Shown: positions 42,677 through 52,100, counted from the first letter of the stretch. The stretch: DNA of 64,000 bases from an uncultured Prevotella sp. (GCA_902464615.1 CABQKA010000004.1:1-64000), one strand, 5' to 3'. The notes: generated from the letters alone by a model not told the origin. Translations and numbers: made by a program.

Positions 42677-44866
42677 TCAACGGATGAAAAGCAATTCGCG
42701 GTATTTGGGCAGCGTCCACATGCCGTCTTCGACGATAAGTTCCAATTTGTCGATATGGTATCGGATGGAGTCCATATACGGCGCGATTTCATCGTGGTAG
42801 GCAATGGCTTTCTCGCGGATGTTCTCTATCTTGTTGACGACTTTACGCTTTTCGACCATGGCTTCGACGTTTTCGGCGATGAAGCTTGTGTGCTTGTTGA
42901 TTTTTTCGATGAGGTCGATGTTGTAAGCACAAAGTTCCTTGGCCCGCTCAGCCGGGAATGTGACCTGTATTTTATGCACATTGTCGACAAGTACGCTTTG
43001 GTATTTGGTGGCGACGGGAATGATGTGGTTCATGCAAAGGTCTCCCAGGACCCGGGCCTCTACCTGTATTTTCTTTTGGTAGGTTTCCCACTTGATTTCG
43101 TTTCGCGCTTCAAGTTCGTGGCGGCCCATGACGTGCATGCTTTCAAACATGCGTACACTTTCGTCGTCGAGGTAGCGGTCGAAAATGAGCGGACAGCTGG
43201 TCTCGCAGTCAAGTCCGCGACGTGCCGCTTCGTTTTTCCATTCCTCGCTGTAGCCGTTGCCGTCGAAGTGGATGGGCTTGCAGGTCTTGATGTCTTCTCG
43301 CAGCACGTCCAGAATGGCGCTGACTTTGCTTTCACCTTTTGCGATAAGGGCGTCGACACGTTCTTTGAAGTCTGTAAGCGCTTCGGCTACGGCCGTGTTG
43401 AGAGCAATCATGGCACTGGCGCAATTTGCGCTTGAACCGACCGCGCGGAACTCGAAACGGTTGCCGGTGAAGGCAAATGGCGAAGTGCGGTTGCGGTCCG
43501 TGTTGTCAATCATGATTTCCGGAAGTTGCGGAATGTCAAGCCTTACGCCGTGTTTGCCTTCCATCGTGAATAGTTCGTCTTTTGTCGAATTCTCCACTTT
43601 TTCAAGCAATTCCGTGAGTTGGGTACCAAGGAACGAGGATATGATGGCAGGCGGTGCTTCGTTGGCCCCCAGGCGGTGGGCATTGCTGGCACTCATGATG
43701 GACGCTTTGAGCAGGCCGTTGTGGCGGTACACGCCCATCAGGGTTTCTACGACGAAAGTGATGAAGCGGAGGCTGTCTTTCGGAGTCTTACCCGGAGCGT
43801 GCAGCAACTGTCCCGTGTCGGTGGTCAGGCTCCAGTTGTTGTGCTTGCCGCTACCGTTGATTCCGGCAAATGGCTTTTCGTGGAGCAGACAGCGGAATCC
43901 GTGTTTGCGGGCAATTTTCCGCATGAGCGACATGATGAGCATGTTGTGGTCTACGGCCAGGTTGCACTCTTCGAAGATCGGAGCCAGCTCAAATTGATTG
44001 GGGGCAACTTCATTATGGCGTGTCTTGCAGGGGATGCCCAACTCTAAGGCCTGAATCTCAAGGTCGCGCATGAACTCTGCGACCCGTTCGGGAATGGCGC
44101 CGAAATAATGGTCCTCCATCTGTTGGTTTTTGGCGGAGTCGTGCCCCATCAAGGTGCGGCCTGTGAGCAGAAGGTCGGGACGGGCTGCGTAGAGGCCTTC
44201 ATCAACAAGGAAGTATTCCTGTTCCCAACCTAAGTTGGCATGTACGTGCTTTACTTCGGGGGCGAAGTATTGGGCAACGGCTGTTGCGGCCTTGTCTACG
44301 GCGGCAAGGGCTTTTTTAAGAGGTGCCTTGTAGTCGAGAGCCTCTCCAGTGTAGGAAATGAATACGGTGGGGATCATGAGCGTGTCGCCGATGATGAAAA
44401 CCGGCGATGCGGGGTCCCACGCGGAGTAGCCGCGTGCTTCAAACGTGGAGCGGATACCGCCGTTGGGGAAGGAAGATGCGTCGCTTTCCTGCTGTACGAG
44501 TTCTTTGCCGGAAAACGCTTCTATCATGCCTCCTTTATAGTCGTGTTCTACGAATGCGTCGTGTTTCTCGGCTGTGCCTTCTGTCAGGGGTTGGAACCAG
44601 TGTGTACAGTGCGTGACGCCCATGTCCATGGCCCATCTTTTCATGCCCTGGGCTACTTTATCCGCGATGGAGAGCTCAAGCGGAGTGCCACTTTCGATGG
44701 TCTCGCGTAATTTCCGGTAGGTGTCCAAGGGCAAGTACTTGAACATCTTTTCCTGGTTGAATACGTATTTGGCGAAATACTCGGATGGACGCTCGTGTGG
44801 CGCCTGGATTTCTAACGGGCGCTTCTTGAACGCTTCCTCGACGACTTTGAATCTTAAATTGGACAT
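42677..44866 (-). CDS. glnN: Glutamine synthetase type III
   Basis: ATP-dependent condensation of ammonia with glutamate. 729 residues, the large GlnN class common in Bacteroidales. Landmarks: MDMGVTHCTHWFQPLT, the FNGGMIEAFSG-type stretch (here DYKGGMIEAFSGKEL), HNEVAPNQFELAP (metal and ammonia region), NGSGKHNNWSL (ATP loop) and RNRTSPFAFTGNRFEFRAVGSS. It is the last gene before a strong terminator, with dapL 63 bases upstream on the same strand. Regulation by nitrogen is expected from the family, but no site is evident. Confidence 0.95.
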   Translation of the reverse strand: MSNLRFKVVEEAFKKRPLEIQAPHERPSEYFAKYVFNQEKMFKYLPLDTYRKLRETIESGTPLELSIADKVAQGMKRWAMDMGVTHCTHWFQPLTEGTAEKHDAFVEHDYKGGMIEAFSGKELVQQESDASSFPNGGIRSTFEARGYSAWDPASPVFIIGDTLMIPTVFISYTGEALDYKAPLKKALAAVDKAATAVAQYFAPEVKHVHANLGWEQEYFLVDEGLYAARPDLLLTGRTLMGHDSAKNQQMEDHYFGAIPERVAEFMRDLEIQALELGIPCKTRHNEVAPNQFELAPIFEECNLAVDHNMLIMSLMRKIARKHGFRCLLHEKPFAGINGSGKHNNWSLTTDTGQLLHAPGKTPKDSLRFITFVVETLMGVYRHNGLLKASIMSASNAHRLGANEAPPAIISSFLGTQLTELLEKVENSTKDELFTMEGKHGVRLDIPQLPEIMIDNTDRNRTSPFAFTGNRFEFRAVGSSANCASAMIALNTAVAEALTDFKERVDALIAKGESKVSAILDVLREDIKTCKPIHFDGNGYSEEWKNEAARRGLDCETSCPLIFDRYLDDESVRMFESMHVMGRHELEARNEIKWETYQKKIQVEARVLGDLCMNHIIPVATKYQSVLVDNVHKIQVTFPAERAKELCAYNIDLIEKINKHTSFIAENVEAMVEKRKVVNKIENIREKAIAYHDEIAPYMDSIRYHIDKLELIVEDGMWTLPKYRELLFIR

Positions 44867-44929
44867 ATATGACAGTCTTAAAGTTTTGTGTGGATTGTTT
44901 ATGGCTGGCTGTTCTGGCGACGTCGGATT

Positions 44930-46162
44930 TTATTTTTTCATCCATTTGCGTAGCCGTTCCATGGCGGTCACGCAGTCGGTACGGCTGCCGAAAGCGGTCA
45001 GGCGGATGTAGCCCTCACCTGAAGGACCGAATCCGACTCCTGGAGTGGAGACGATGCCTGCTTCGCGAAGAAGGCGGTCGAAGAAGTCCCAGCTTCCGTG
45101 ACCTTCCGGTGTGCGGAACCAGATGTAAGGGGCGTCGATGCCGCCGTAGGTTTGCAGGCCGACTTCGGTCAGCGTGTCACGCATGATGCGTGCGTTCTCC
45201 ATATAGTATTGTATAGTCTCGCGTACCTGTGCTTTGCCTTCGGGAGAGTAGATGGCCTCGGCCGCACGTTGTACGATATAGGCTGTCCCGTTGAACTTTG
45301 TGCATTGCCGGCGATTCCACAAACTGTTGAGTTGCACGCTTCCGTTTGTTTTTGACAATGCGGTGAGCGCCTTGGGGACTACGGTGTATCCACAGCGTAA
45401 GCCTGTGAATCCTGCGGTTTTGGAATATGAATGGAATTCTACGGCACAACGTTCAGCTCCGGCTATTTCATAGATGGAATGGGGAATCTCGGGACGTGTG
45501 ATGTAGGCTTCATAAGCGGCGTCGTAAAGGAGAATGCTTCGGTTGTCCAAGGCATAGTCTACCCATTTCTTCAGTTCTGATTTTGGAAGCGTAGTGCCTG
45601 TCGGGTTGTTTGGATAGCACAGATAGATAAGGTCTACCCGCTGTTTCGGAAGAGTGGGGGTGAAATTGTTTTCTGCCGTACAAGGACAGTAGGTCACACG
45701 ATCCCAGCCTCCGTTTGCATACCTGCCAGCGCGTCCGCCCATGACGTTCGAGTCTATATAAACGGGGTAAATGGGGTCTGTGACGCAGACCGTGTTCTCT
45801 GGCCCTAATATGTCACCGAAATTGCCGGTATCGCTTTTTGCCCCATCGTTGATGAAGATTTCGTCGGTGTCGAGCTTTATGCCGCGTGGGGCAAAGTCAT
45901 TGTCTATGATGGCTTGCCGCAGGAACTCGTAACCGTGTTCAGGCCCGTAGCCTTTGAACGTTTTTTCGTCCCCCATTTCGTCTACGGCACGGTGGAGTGC
46001 TTCGATGACGGCAGGAGGAAGCGGACGGGTCACGTCTCCTATGCCCAGACGGATAAGTTCTGCATCTGGGTGTGCTTGTTTGAATTCGCTTACCTTCCGG
46101 GCTATGTCGGAAAAGAGGTAGCTGCTTTGCAACTTGAGGAAGTTTTCGTTAATGCTTGCCAT
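44930..46162 (-). CDS. dapL: LL-diaminopimelate aminotransferase
   Basis: A PLP enzyme converting tetrahydrodipicolinate and glutamate directly to LL-diaminopimelate, which bypasses the succinylase branch. 410 residues from the ATG at 46162; an in-frame ATG at 46207 adds an atypical lead. Landmarks: LGIGDVTRPLPP (about 39-50), KGYGPEHGYEFLRQAI, INDGAKSDTGNFGDIL, CYPNNPTGTTL (substrate and PLP site) and the PLP lysine Lys248 in HSYSKTAGFTGLRCGY. dapF, the next pathway step, lies 126 bases upstream. Confidence 0.95.
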   Translation of the reverse strand: MASINENFLKLQSSYLFSDIARKVSEFKQAHPDAELIRLGIGDVTRPLPPAVIEALHRAVDEMGDEKTFKGYGPEHGYEFLRQAIIDNDFAPRGIKLDTDEIFINDGAKSDTGNFGDILGPENTVCVTDPIYPVYIDSNVMGGRAGRYANGGWDRVTYCPCTAENNFTPTLPKQRVDLIYLCYPNNPTGTTLPKSELKKWVDYALDNRSILLYDAAYEAYITRPEIPHSIYEIAGAERCAVEFHSYSKTAGFTGLRCGYTVVPKALTALSKTNGSVQLNSLWNRRQCTKFNGTAYIVQRAAEAIYSPEGKAQVRETIQYYMENARIMRDTLTEVGLQTYGGIDAPYIWFRTPEGHGSWDFFDRLLREAGIVSTPGVGFGPSGEGYIRLTAFGSRTDCVTAMERLRKWMKK

Positions 46163-46242
46163 TGTTTTTGTGTTTATTTTTGAGGGTATGGCGTAGTCGC
46201 AATGCAATTGCCGTAAAAGCAGTGCTGTTCCGGCTTAAAACG

Positions 46243-46270
46243 AAAAAGGCAGGGCTTTATTGTCCCCGCC
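46243..46270 (-). terminator. Terminator between dapF and dapL
   Basis: On the minus strand GGCGGGG (46264-46270) pairs with CCCTGCC (46248-46254) with one wobble, followed by TTTTTCG. It would partly separate dapF from dapL expression. Confidence 0.6.
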
Positions 46271-46288
46271 GTTTCGTGCAGTATGGTA

Positions 46289-47149
46289 TTATGGTGCATC
46301 GTCGTAAATGATGTGACCGTTGAATACTTCGGTTGCTTCTCCTGTCATGTAGACATGGCCGTCGCTTTCGTTCCATTCTATGTGTAGCTTTCCTCCGTCC
46401 ATTATAATATTGACGGAACGGCTGGTGCGGCCTGTCAAGGCTCCCGCGACTGCTGTGGCGCATGCTCCTGTCCCACATGCCAAAGTGATGCCCGAGCCGC
46501 GTTCCCAAACGCGCATACGCAGATTTCCGCCTTGTTTTATTTCAGCAAATTCTATGTTGCAACGTTCCGGAAATACGCTTGCATGTTCCAGTGTAGGACC
46601 TATTTGTGAAAGGGGGAGGCCTTCGACGTCTTTCGTGAAGACTACAAAGTGGGGATTGCCCATTGAGACAAACGTGCCACTTACTTCGTGGCCTGACGTT
46701 GAATGTATGATGCCTTCTTTCATGCTGCCATCTGGCGTGGCCAGAAGTGAGGGATCTGCTAATGTGGGGCAGCCCATATCCACCGTCACTTCACACACCT
46801 TCCCGTCCTTGCCTACCAGAAGGTGAAGGACCTTGATGCCGGAGCGTGTTTCCAATCGTATTTCATGCGATGTGGTCAAGCCTTTGTCGTAGAGGTATTT
46901 CCCCACGCACCGCGACGCGTTGCCGCACATGCGGGCTTCGGAGCCGTCGGCATTGAAAATGCGCATGGAAAAGTCTCCTACTTCCGATGGCCCGATAAGC
47001 ACCAGTCCATCTCCTCCTATGCCTTTATGCCTGTCGCTCCAGCGCTTGGCGCAGACTTCCGGGTGCAGAATCGGGAAGCGTGTCGTGTCTACGTAGATGT
47101 AGTCGTTACCCGCTCCATGCATTTTCGTAAATTCTATCAATTTCTGCAT
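46289..47149 (-). CDS. dapF: Diaminopimelate epimerase
   Basis: Interconverts LL- and meso-diaminopimelate for peptidoglycan and lysine, without cofactor. 286 residues. The two catalytic cysteines are present: Cys75 (MCGNASRC) and Cys225 (ACGTGACA). The opening FTKMHGAGNDYIYVD and GGDGLVLI are also standard. A -7 element lies at 47200-47207. Confidence 0.96.
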   Translation of the reverse strand: MQKLIEFTKMHGAGNDYIYVDTTRFPILHPEVCAKRWSDRHKGIGGDGLVLIGPSEVGDFSMRIFNADGSEARMCGNASRCVGKYLYDKGLTTSHEIRLETRSGIKVLHLLVGKDGKVCEVTVDMGCPTLADPSLLATPDGSMKEGIIHSTSGHEVSGTFVSMGNPHFVVFTKDVEGLPLSQIGPTLEHASVFPERCNIEFAEIKQGGNLRMRVWERGSGITLACGTGACATAVAGALTGRTSRSVNIIMDGGKLHIEWNESDGHVYMTGEATEVFNGHIIYDDAP

Positions 47150-47199
47150 AGTGGCCTCTGTCTGCGGCTCTTCGCTTTTCGTGTAGCCCGCCGACGCTG

Positions 47200-47207
47200 C
47201 AAAGTTA
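47200..47207 (-). promoter_or_regulatory. Candidate -7 element for dapF
   Basis: TAACTTTG on the minus strand, 51 bases before the ATG at 47149. No clear -33 stands 19-21 bases upstream. Confidence 0.5.
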
Positions 47208-47305
47208 TGAAAAAAAGGCTGTTTGGTGTCGCCGTAATCTTATTTTCTTTCGTATTGATTACAATTTTGCTTTATGGCTTTACATTGATGTCAAGTTTGG
47301 CCTGA
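47207..47305 (+). CDS. Possible 32-residue membrane peptide (doubtful)
   Basis: An ATG at 47207 opens a 32-codon frame with a basic start (MKKR) and one long hydrophobic stretch (VAVILFSFVLITILLYGF), ending at 47305. It lies in the gap between the GH2 gene and dapF on the opposite strand and overlaps the end of the GH2 gene by 34 bases. Its start codon overlaps the dapF -7 element. No plus-strand promoter is visible. The look of a small membrane protein may be chance in AT-rich sequence. Confidence 0.2.
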   Translation: MKKRLFGVAVILFSFVLITILLYGFTLMSSLA

Positions 47306-49788
47306 GGCAATCCATTTGCGGTGGCAGTGAAATGGAGTGTGCCTTCTCGCCCTTTTTCTGCGCGGACAATGGCCAGAAGCAGTCCGTTGAAAGCAGGCCG
47401 TGTGGGAGTGGGGAATGATATAAGGCATGTGGGGTCACCGTTGTCGGTCGCGATAACACGGCCGGGGCCTTCTGCACTGCAGGTTACAGCCGGTTCGGCC
47501 GTCGGCACTTCTCGTCCTTGTGCGTCTACGAAAGAAATGCGGATGAATACGAGGTCTTCTCCATCGGCCCGTAGCGTGGTCTTGTCTGCCGTCAGTTTTA
47601 TTCCCGTAGCTTGTCCGGTGGTCTCCACCGTGTCGGTTGCCCAAGGTTGTCCGTTCTTATAGGCGGCCACCCGCAATTCGCCCGGCTCATACGCAACGCT
47701 GTCCCAACGCAGACGATATTCGTATTTTCCTTTTCGTTTTCGTCCCAGCGATTTTCCGTTGAGGAAAAGCTCAGCCTCGTCGCCCGAAGTGTAGACGAAT
47801 ACCGGTATGGCCTTTCCCAAGCGGCCGGGCCAGTTCCAATGCGGTAGGATGTGGGCCATAGGCAGTTCGGGGCGCCAGCGGGACTGGTATAAATAAAAGC
47901 GGTCTTTTGGAAATCCGGCCAAGTCAAAGATGCCGAAATAGCTGCTGCGCGAGGTGGGCCGGTCGCGGTCAATGAGTGCCAGCTTTCTGCGTTGCTCCTC
48001 CTGTTCTTCCGGCGTCATGGCTTGGAAATTGAGTAGCACGCTGGCGTCTGAATTGTAAGGTGTCGGCTCGCCCAAATAGTCGAAGCCTGTCCATACGAAT
48101 TCTCCGCAGATGGCGGGGTAGCGGTCGAGAGCCTCAAATTCCTGGTCCGGAAGTCCGCCCCAGCCCGGCTCTTGCAGGTCGTAGGCCGATACTTGGAATT
48201 GCCGCGGGAAGTATTCCCCGCGCGAGCTTAATGTCGATGCGCTTTCGCTGGAGTAGCCTACGATGTGCTCGTGCCCTTCTTTTTCAAGAAACTTTCCGTA
48301 AAAGTCTGGTCCGCCATAGACTCCGGCGGCATAATTCATGCCGTGAACGTCTACCTGCAATTCCGTTCCGTTCATGGCCGACTGCACAGGGGCGGACGCG
48401 CCGAAAGTAGCAGGACGGGTCGGGTCGAAGCGGTGTACCAAGCGTGTCAGATCGCGTGCAGTGCCGCAGGCCGGGTCATATTGTTCTGCCACCTCGTTAC
48501 CCGTGCTCCATAGAATGACTGACGGGTGATTGCGGTCGCGGCGGATAAGGGCACCGAGGTCGCGCTCGTGCCATTCTTCAAAGAGCGAACCGTAGTCACC
48601 CTCCCGTTTTCCGTGGCGCCAACAGTCGAAAGATTCGTCCATGACGAGAAAGCCCATTTCGTCCGCCAAAGTCAACAGTTCCGGTGCGGGAGGATTGTGC
48701 GAAGTGCGCAGGGCATTGCAGCCTAATTCTTTTAGCAGGGTGAGTTGCCGGCGCAGTGCAGCCGTGTTGACAGCCATCCCGAGCGCGCCGAGGTCGCTGT
48801 GGTTGCACGTGCCGCGGAGGGGCACATGCCGTCCGTTGAGCAGAAAACCGCGGTCGTGGTCAAAAGCAATGGTGCGGATGCCGAACGGCGCGTCGTAGAC
48901 GTCGGCGCGTTTGCGGCCATTATATACATTTACTCTCGCCACGTAGCGGTGCGGGCTGTCCAAGTCCCAAAGCTGCGGATGCTCTACGGTCAAGGTGAGG
49001 CTGTCGCGCTGATCTTTTCCTGCCGCAATGGTCAGTGGAATGCGCTCTGAGCGGGCCACGCGGCGGCCCGGTTTACCCTGGGCGTCAAGTTCGTAGAGGC
49101 TGACAGCGTAACGGCATTGGGCCGCTGACTTTCCGTGGTTTTCCACCCGGATGCGTACTTTTACAGTTGCGGCCTTGTCCGTCACTTCCGGAGTCGTGAC
49201 GAAGACGCCCCAAAGCCCCACGTGGACGGCTTGAGTCCGGACAAGGCGAACGTGGCGGTAGATGCCGCCGCCGGGGTACCAGCGCGACCCCATTCGTTCA
49301 GTGTCAAGTTTTACGGCAATGACATTCTTTCCGTTGCGGCGTACGTAGGGCGTCAGGTCCAGACGGAACGAAGTGTAGCCGTATGGCCATCCGCCTACTT
49401 TCTGTCCGTTCAGCCAGACTTCCGAGTGGGCCATCGCCCCGTCAAAGTCCAGATAGATTTGCTCATCGTCTTTGGCATCCAGAGTGAACTGCTTGCGATA
49501 CCAGCCAATGGCACGCCACGGCAACTTGCCTGTGCCTCCCTCCAAATCCCGGCGGAATGGTCCGGCAATGGCCCAGTCGTGGGGCAGGTCCAGTACCTTC
49601 CAGTCCGTGTCGTCATAGTCCGGCCGCTCAATGCCCGCAGGCTCCTCGCGGCGGCTGCCGTCCGGTTGCAGGCCAAAGCGGGCAAAGTGCCAGTTCGCGT
49701 CAAAATTTTCAACGGTCCGCTGTCCGAAGCCCGGCACAACGCCGGCAAGGGGCAGCAACAGGAATAGCAGGGAAACAACAAATTTCAT
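47272..49788 (-). CDS. Secreted glycoside hydrolase family 2 (beta-galactosidase type)
   Basis: 838 residues from the ATG at 49788, with a signal peptide ending near PGFGQ. The GH2 sugar-binding jelly roll (WHFARFG, LPHDWAI, WYRKQF; about 30-185) leads to the Ig-like domain and the TIM barrel (GTCNHSDLGALG, CNALRTSHNPPAPELL). The acid/base glutamate is in LWSTGNEVAEQYDP and the nucleophile in AICGEFVWTGFDYLGEPTPY. C-terminal DUF4982-like and Ig-like beta domains follow (SGDEAELFLNGKSLG; GIKLTADKTTLRADG). This matches Bacteroides exo-beta-galactosidases acting on host or plant glycans, but beta-glucuronidase or mannosidase specificity is not excluded. A -7 element lies at 49909-49916. Confidence 0.92.
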   Translation of the reverse strand: MKFVVSLLFLLLPLAGVVPGFGQRTVENFDANWHFARFGLQPDGSRREEPAGIERPDYDDTDWKVLDLPHDWAIAGPFRRDLEGGTGKLPWRAIGWYRKQFTLDAKDDEQIYLDFDGAMAHSEVWLNGQKVGGWPYGYTSFRLDLTPYVRRNGKNVIAVKLDTERMGSRWYPGGGIYRHVRLVRTQAVHVGLWGVFVTTPEVTDKAATVKVRIRVENHGKSAAQCRYAVSLYELDAQGKPGRRVARSERIPLTIAAGKDQRDSLTLTVEHPQLWDLDSPHRYVARVNVYNGRKRADVYDAPFGIRTIAFDHDRGFLLNGRHVPLRGTCNHSDLGALGMAVNTAALRRQLTLLKELGCNALRTSHNPPAPELLTLADEMGFLVMDESFDCWRHGKREGDYGSLFEEWHERDLGALIRRDRNHPSVILWSTGNEVAEQYDPACGTARDLTRLVHRFDPTRPATFGASAPVQSAMNGTELQVDVHGMNYAAGVYGGPDFYGKFLEKEGHEHIVGYSSESASTLSSRGEYFPRQFQVSAYDLQEPGWGGLPDQEFEALDRYPAICGEFVWTGFDYLGEPTPYNSDASVLLNFQAMTPEEQEEQRRKLALIDRDRPTSRSSYFGIFDLAGFPKDRFYLYQSRWRPELPMAHILPHWNWPGRLGKAIPVFVYTSGDEAELFLNGKSLGRKRKGKYEYRLRWDSVAYEPGELRVAAYKNGQPWATDTVETTGQATGIKLTADKTTLRADGEDLVFIRISFVDAQGREVPTAEPAVTCSAEGPGRVIATDNGDPTCLISFPTPTRPAFNGLLLAIVRAEKGREGTLHFTATANGLPQAKLDINVKP

Positions 49789-49908
49789 GGCGGGTAAAAG
49801 CAAACTAAAAAGTTACGGATAAAGTGGTGGAACAATATATGTACGCATCTCCGGATCGCGGAAAGACGCAAACAGCGGCTGCGCCCGCCGCAGGCACGGC
49901 CGTCAATG

Positions 49909-49916
49909 CAAAATTA
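49909..49916 (-). promoter_or_regulatory. Candidate -7 element for the GH2 gene
   Basis: TAATTTTG on the minus strand, 121 bases before the ATG at 49788. No -33 match was found, so activator dependence is possible. Confidence 0.4.
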
Positions 49917-50013
49917 GAGAAAAAGCAACGAATCTCCGAGCTATCGGTAAAAAATGTGGTATAGCAGGGACATAACTATTCGTCGTGCAATAGCTCTCCG
50001 TTATCCAGAAAGG

Positions 50014-50865
50014 CTACTGCCGGTTGCGGAATTCATTAGGAGTGAAATTCGTGTGCCGGCGAAAGAAACGGGCTAAATAAGATACGGTGTCGAAATGAAA
50101 ATGTGCGGCAAGCTCCTTAATTGAAAGGTCAGTCGAGGTCAGCATGCGCTTCATTTCCGTAACGACTTGTCTGTCGATGATTTCTTTCGGCGAGAGGTTG
50201 GCAGTTTTCCTTGTGATCTTCGACAGATAATAAGGAGTTATGCAAAGTTTTTCAGCGTAGAATTTTACGTCACGTTGCGAATAGCAATTCTCCACCAGCA
50301 AACGGTAAAAGCGGTTGAAAAGCTGGCGCGTCGAGCTGGCCGGAGGTATCCGCTTTCCCGTATATTTTGCGATAACGATGCTCTCCAGGGCGAGGAAAAA
50401 ATTTTGCACATGATTACGCAGCATCATGTATTCGGCCCGTGGGCTCGGGCAGCGCGTTATCCACGAAAATTGCTTCCCCCACGCCCTTATCAAGGCCCAT
50501 TGCTCAGAAGTAGTATGGAAAATAGGATTGTCGTAGATCACGTCGAAAAAGGTAGCGGAAAGCCAAAGCGTAGACTCGTCGAACAGCTCAGAGGAAGTTT
50601 CTATATATTTTATGGTGAAATTCTCTGACACTTCATTTACGATAAACACCGTATCTGGAAAAATCAATGTGAAATCTTTTTTTCGGATGGTCCGCGACTT
50701 GAATTCAACAGAAACCTCGGCTTCCCCCTCGACGCAGAATAGCAGGATGCACCCATCTGTATGAATGCTTTTTCCCTTAACGTCTTTCCAGTCGGAAGTG
50801 CCATGTGTAAATCCGGTCTTTTCTTTGCGCATGTCAGTTTCTGTTTTTTCCTGCAAAATTATCAT
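50014..50865 (-). CDS. AraC family transcriptional regulator
   Basis: About 283 residues from the ATG at 50865; in-frame ATGs at 50883 and 50832 are alternatives. The N-terminal cupin-like sensing region (HTDGCILLFCVEGEAEVSVEF, FTLIFPDTVFIV) is followed by the C-terminal double helix-turn-helix. Helix-turn-helix 1 is VKFYAEKLCITPYYLSKITRKT; helix-turn-helix 2 and the signature are SIKELAAHFHFDTVSYLARFFRRHTNFTPNEFR. It is divergent from the RND efflux operon that starts at 50982, with a 13-bp direct repeat in the 116-base gap. Probably an activator of that operon. Confidence 0.9.
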   Translation of the reverse strand: MIILQEKTETDMRKEKTGFTHGTSDWKDVKGKSIHTDGCILLFCVEGEAEVSVEFKSRTIRKKDFTLIFPDTVFIVNEVSENFTIKYIETSSELFDESTLWLSATFFDVIYDNPIFHTTSEQWALIRAWGKQFSWITRCPSPRAEYMMLRNHVQNFFLALESIVIAKYTGKRIPPASSTRQLFNRFYRLLVENCYSQRDVKFYAEKLCITPYYLSKITRKTANLSPKEIIDRQVVTEMKRMLTSTDLSIKELAAHFHFDTVSYLARFFRRHTNFTPNEFRNRQ

Positions 50866-50887
50866 TTCGCCACCAATTCCCAATGCG

Positions 50888-50945
50888 CAGTTTCCAAAAG
50901 TCGCCTGTTTGTCTTGGTTTATTCATATACGCCAGTTTCCAAACG
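50888..50945. promoter_or_regulatory. 13-bp direct repeat, candidate AraC operator
   Basis: CAGTTTCCAAAAG (50888-50900) and CAGTTTCCAAACG (50933-50945) match at 12 of 13 positions, both on the plus strand, 45 bases apart. The second copy ends three bases before the -7 element of the RND operon. Direct repeats at this kind of spacing are typical of AraC-family sites. Confidence 0.55.
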
Positions 50946-50948
50946 CCC

Positions 50949-50956
50949 TACCTTTG
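50949..50956 (+). promoter_or_regulatory. -7 element of the drug-type RND operon
   Basis: TACCTTTG at 50949-50956 matches consensus. No TTTG lies 19-21 bases upstream; instead one copy of the direct repeat abuts it, which suggests an activator-dependent promoter. The ATG is at 50982. Confidence 0.55.
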
Positions 50957-50981
50957 CAGCCGAAAAAATAGAACCTATCCG

Positions 50982-52085
50982 ATGAATATGAGAAGACCAT
51001 TTCATGTGTGCACCATGCTATGCCTACTGAGCATAGCATCCTGCCAGAACACTGCGACCGAAGAGAAGTCCCAGGCGTATCCAATCCTCACCGTCAAGGC
51101 GACGACTGTCGAAACAACCGATTACTACCCCGCCACCATCCGCGGCCAGCAGGATATAGAGATCTATCCGCAAGTGTCGGGCAAGATCGAAAAAGTCCTG
51201 GTGACGGAAGGCCAGCACGTGCGGCCCGGGCAGCCTCTTTTCGTTATCGACCAAGTGCCTTATCAGGCGGCCCTCCAGACCGCTATGGCCAACGTGAAAG
51301 CCGCCAAGGCCAATGTGGCTACCGCGCAACTCACCTATGACGGGAAGAAGGAACTCTTCACCCAGAAAGTCATTTCGCAGTTTGAACTGAGCACGGCGGA
51401 AAACGCACTGCTTACAGCCAAGGCGCAACAGGCACAGGCCGAGGCGCAGGAGGTGGATGCCCGGAACAATCTGTCGTACACCATAGTCAGCAGTCCGGCC
51501 AACGGCGTGGTAGGGACCATACCCTACCGTGCCGGGGCTTTGGTCAGCTCCTCCTCTCCACAACCGCTTACTACTGTATCGGACAATTCCGTGATGTACG
51601 TCTACTTTTCCGTACCCGAGAACCAGCTTCTGGCGTTGGTCCGCCGCTATGGCTCGGTCGACGAAGCGCTGAAAAGAATGCCTGACGTCGGCCTGCAGTT
51701 GGGCGACGGAAGCCAGTACGGCCAGTCCGGCCGCGTGGAGAGCATCAGCGGCGTGCTCGACCGGCAGACAGGTGCCGCGTCGTTCCGGGCCGCATTTCCC
51801 AACCCCACCGGACTGCTCCACAGCGGTATGGCGGGCAACGTGCTGATAACGACGAAGCTGGACAGCGCGCTTACCATCCCGCAGGTAGCTACCTACGAGC
51901 TGCAGGATAAAGTATTTGTCTACCGTGTCGTGCACGGGCGGGCGAAATCCATACCCATAGAAGTGACGCCGCTCAGCAGCCAGAAACAATACATAGTCCA
52001 TAAAGGTCTGGGCCTGGGCGACGTCATCGTAGCCGAAGGCGTCGGACTGCTGAAGGACGGCATGCCCATCGCGGTCAAACAATAA
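50982..52085 (+). CDS. RND efflux periplasmic adaptor (MexA/AcrA type)
   Basis: 367 residues from the ATG at 50982 (another ATG at 50988), a lipoprotein with lipobox SIASC (Cys21). Biotinyl-lipoyl half-motifs (YPQVSGKIEKVLVTEGQHVRPGQPLFVID; and SSPANGVVGTIPYRAGALV) flank an alpha-helical hairpin (AALQTAMANVKAAKANVATAQ). The beta-barrel and membrane-proximal domains follow. It bridges the inner-membrane pump and the outer-membrane channel encoded next. The frame is open upstream to 50883, but that would include the promoter. Confidence 0.93.
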   Translation: MNMRRPFHVCTMLCLLSIASCQNTATEEKSQAYPILTVKATTVETTDYYPATIRGQQDIEIYPQVSGKIEKVLVTEGQHVRPGQPLFVIDQVPYQAALQTAMANVKAAKANVATAQLTYDGKKELFTQKVISQFELSTAENALLTAKAQQAQAEAQEVDARNNLSYTIVSSPANGVVGTIPYRAGALVSSSSPQPLTTVSDNSVMYVYFSVPENQLLALVRRYGSVDEALKRMPDVGLQLGDGSQYGQSGRVESISGVLDRQTGAASFRAAFPNPTGLLHSGMAGNVLITTKLDSALTIPQVATYELQDKVFVYRVVHGRAKSIPIEVTPLSSQKQYIVHKGLGLGDVIVAEGVGLLKDGMPIAVKQ

Positions 52086-52100
52086 AAGAAAGCTGATTTT

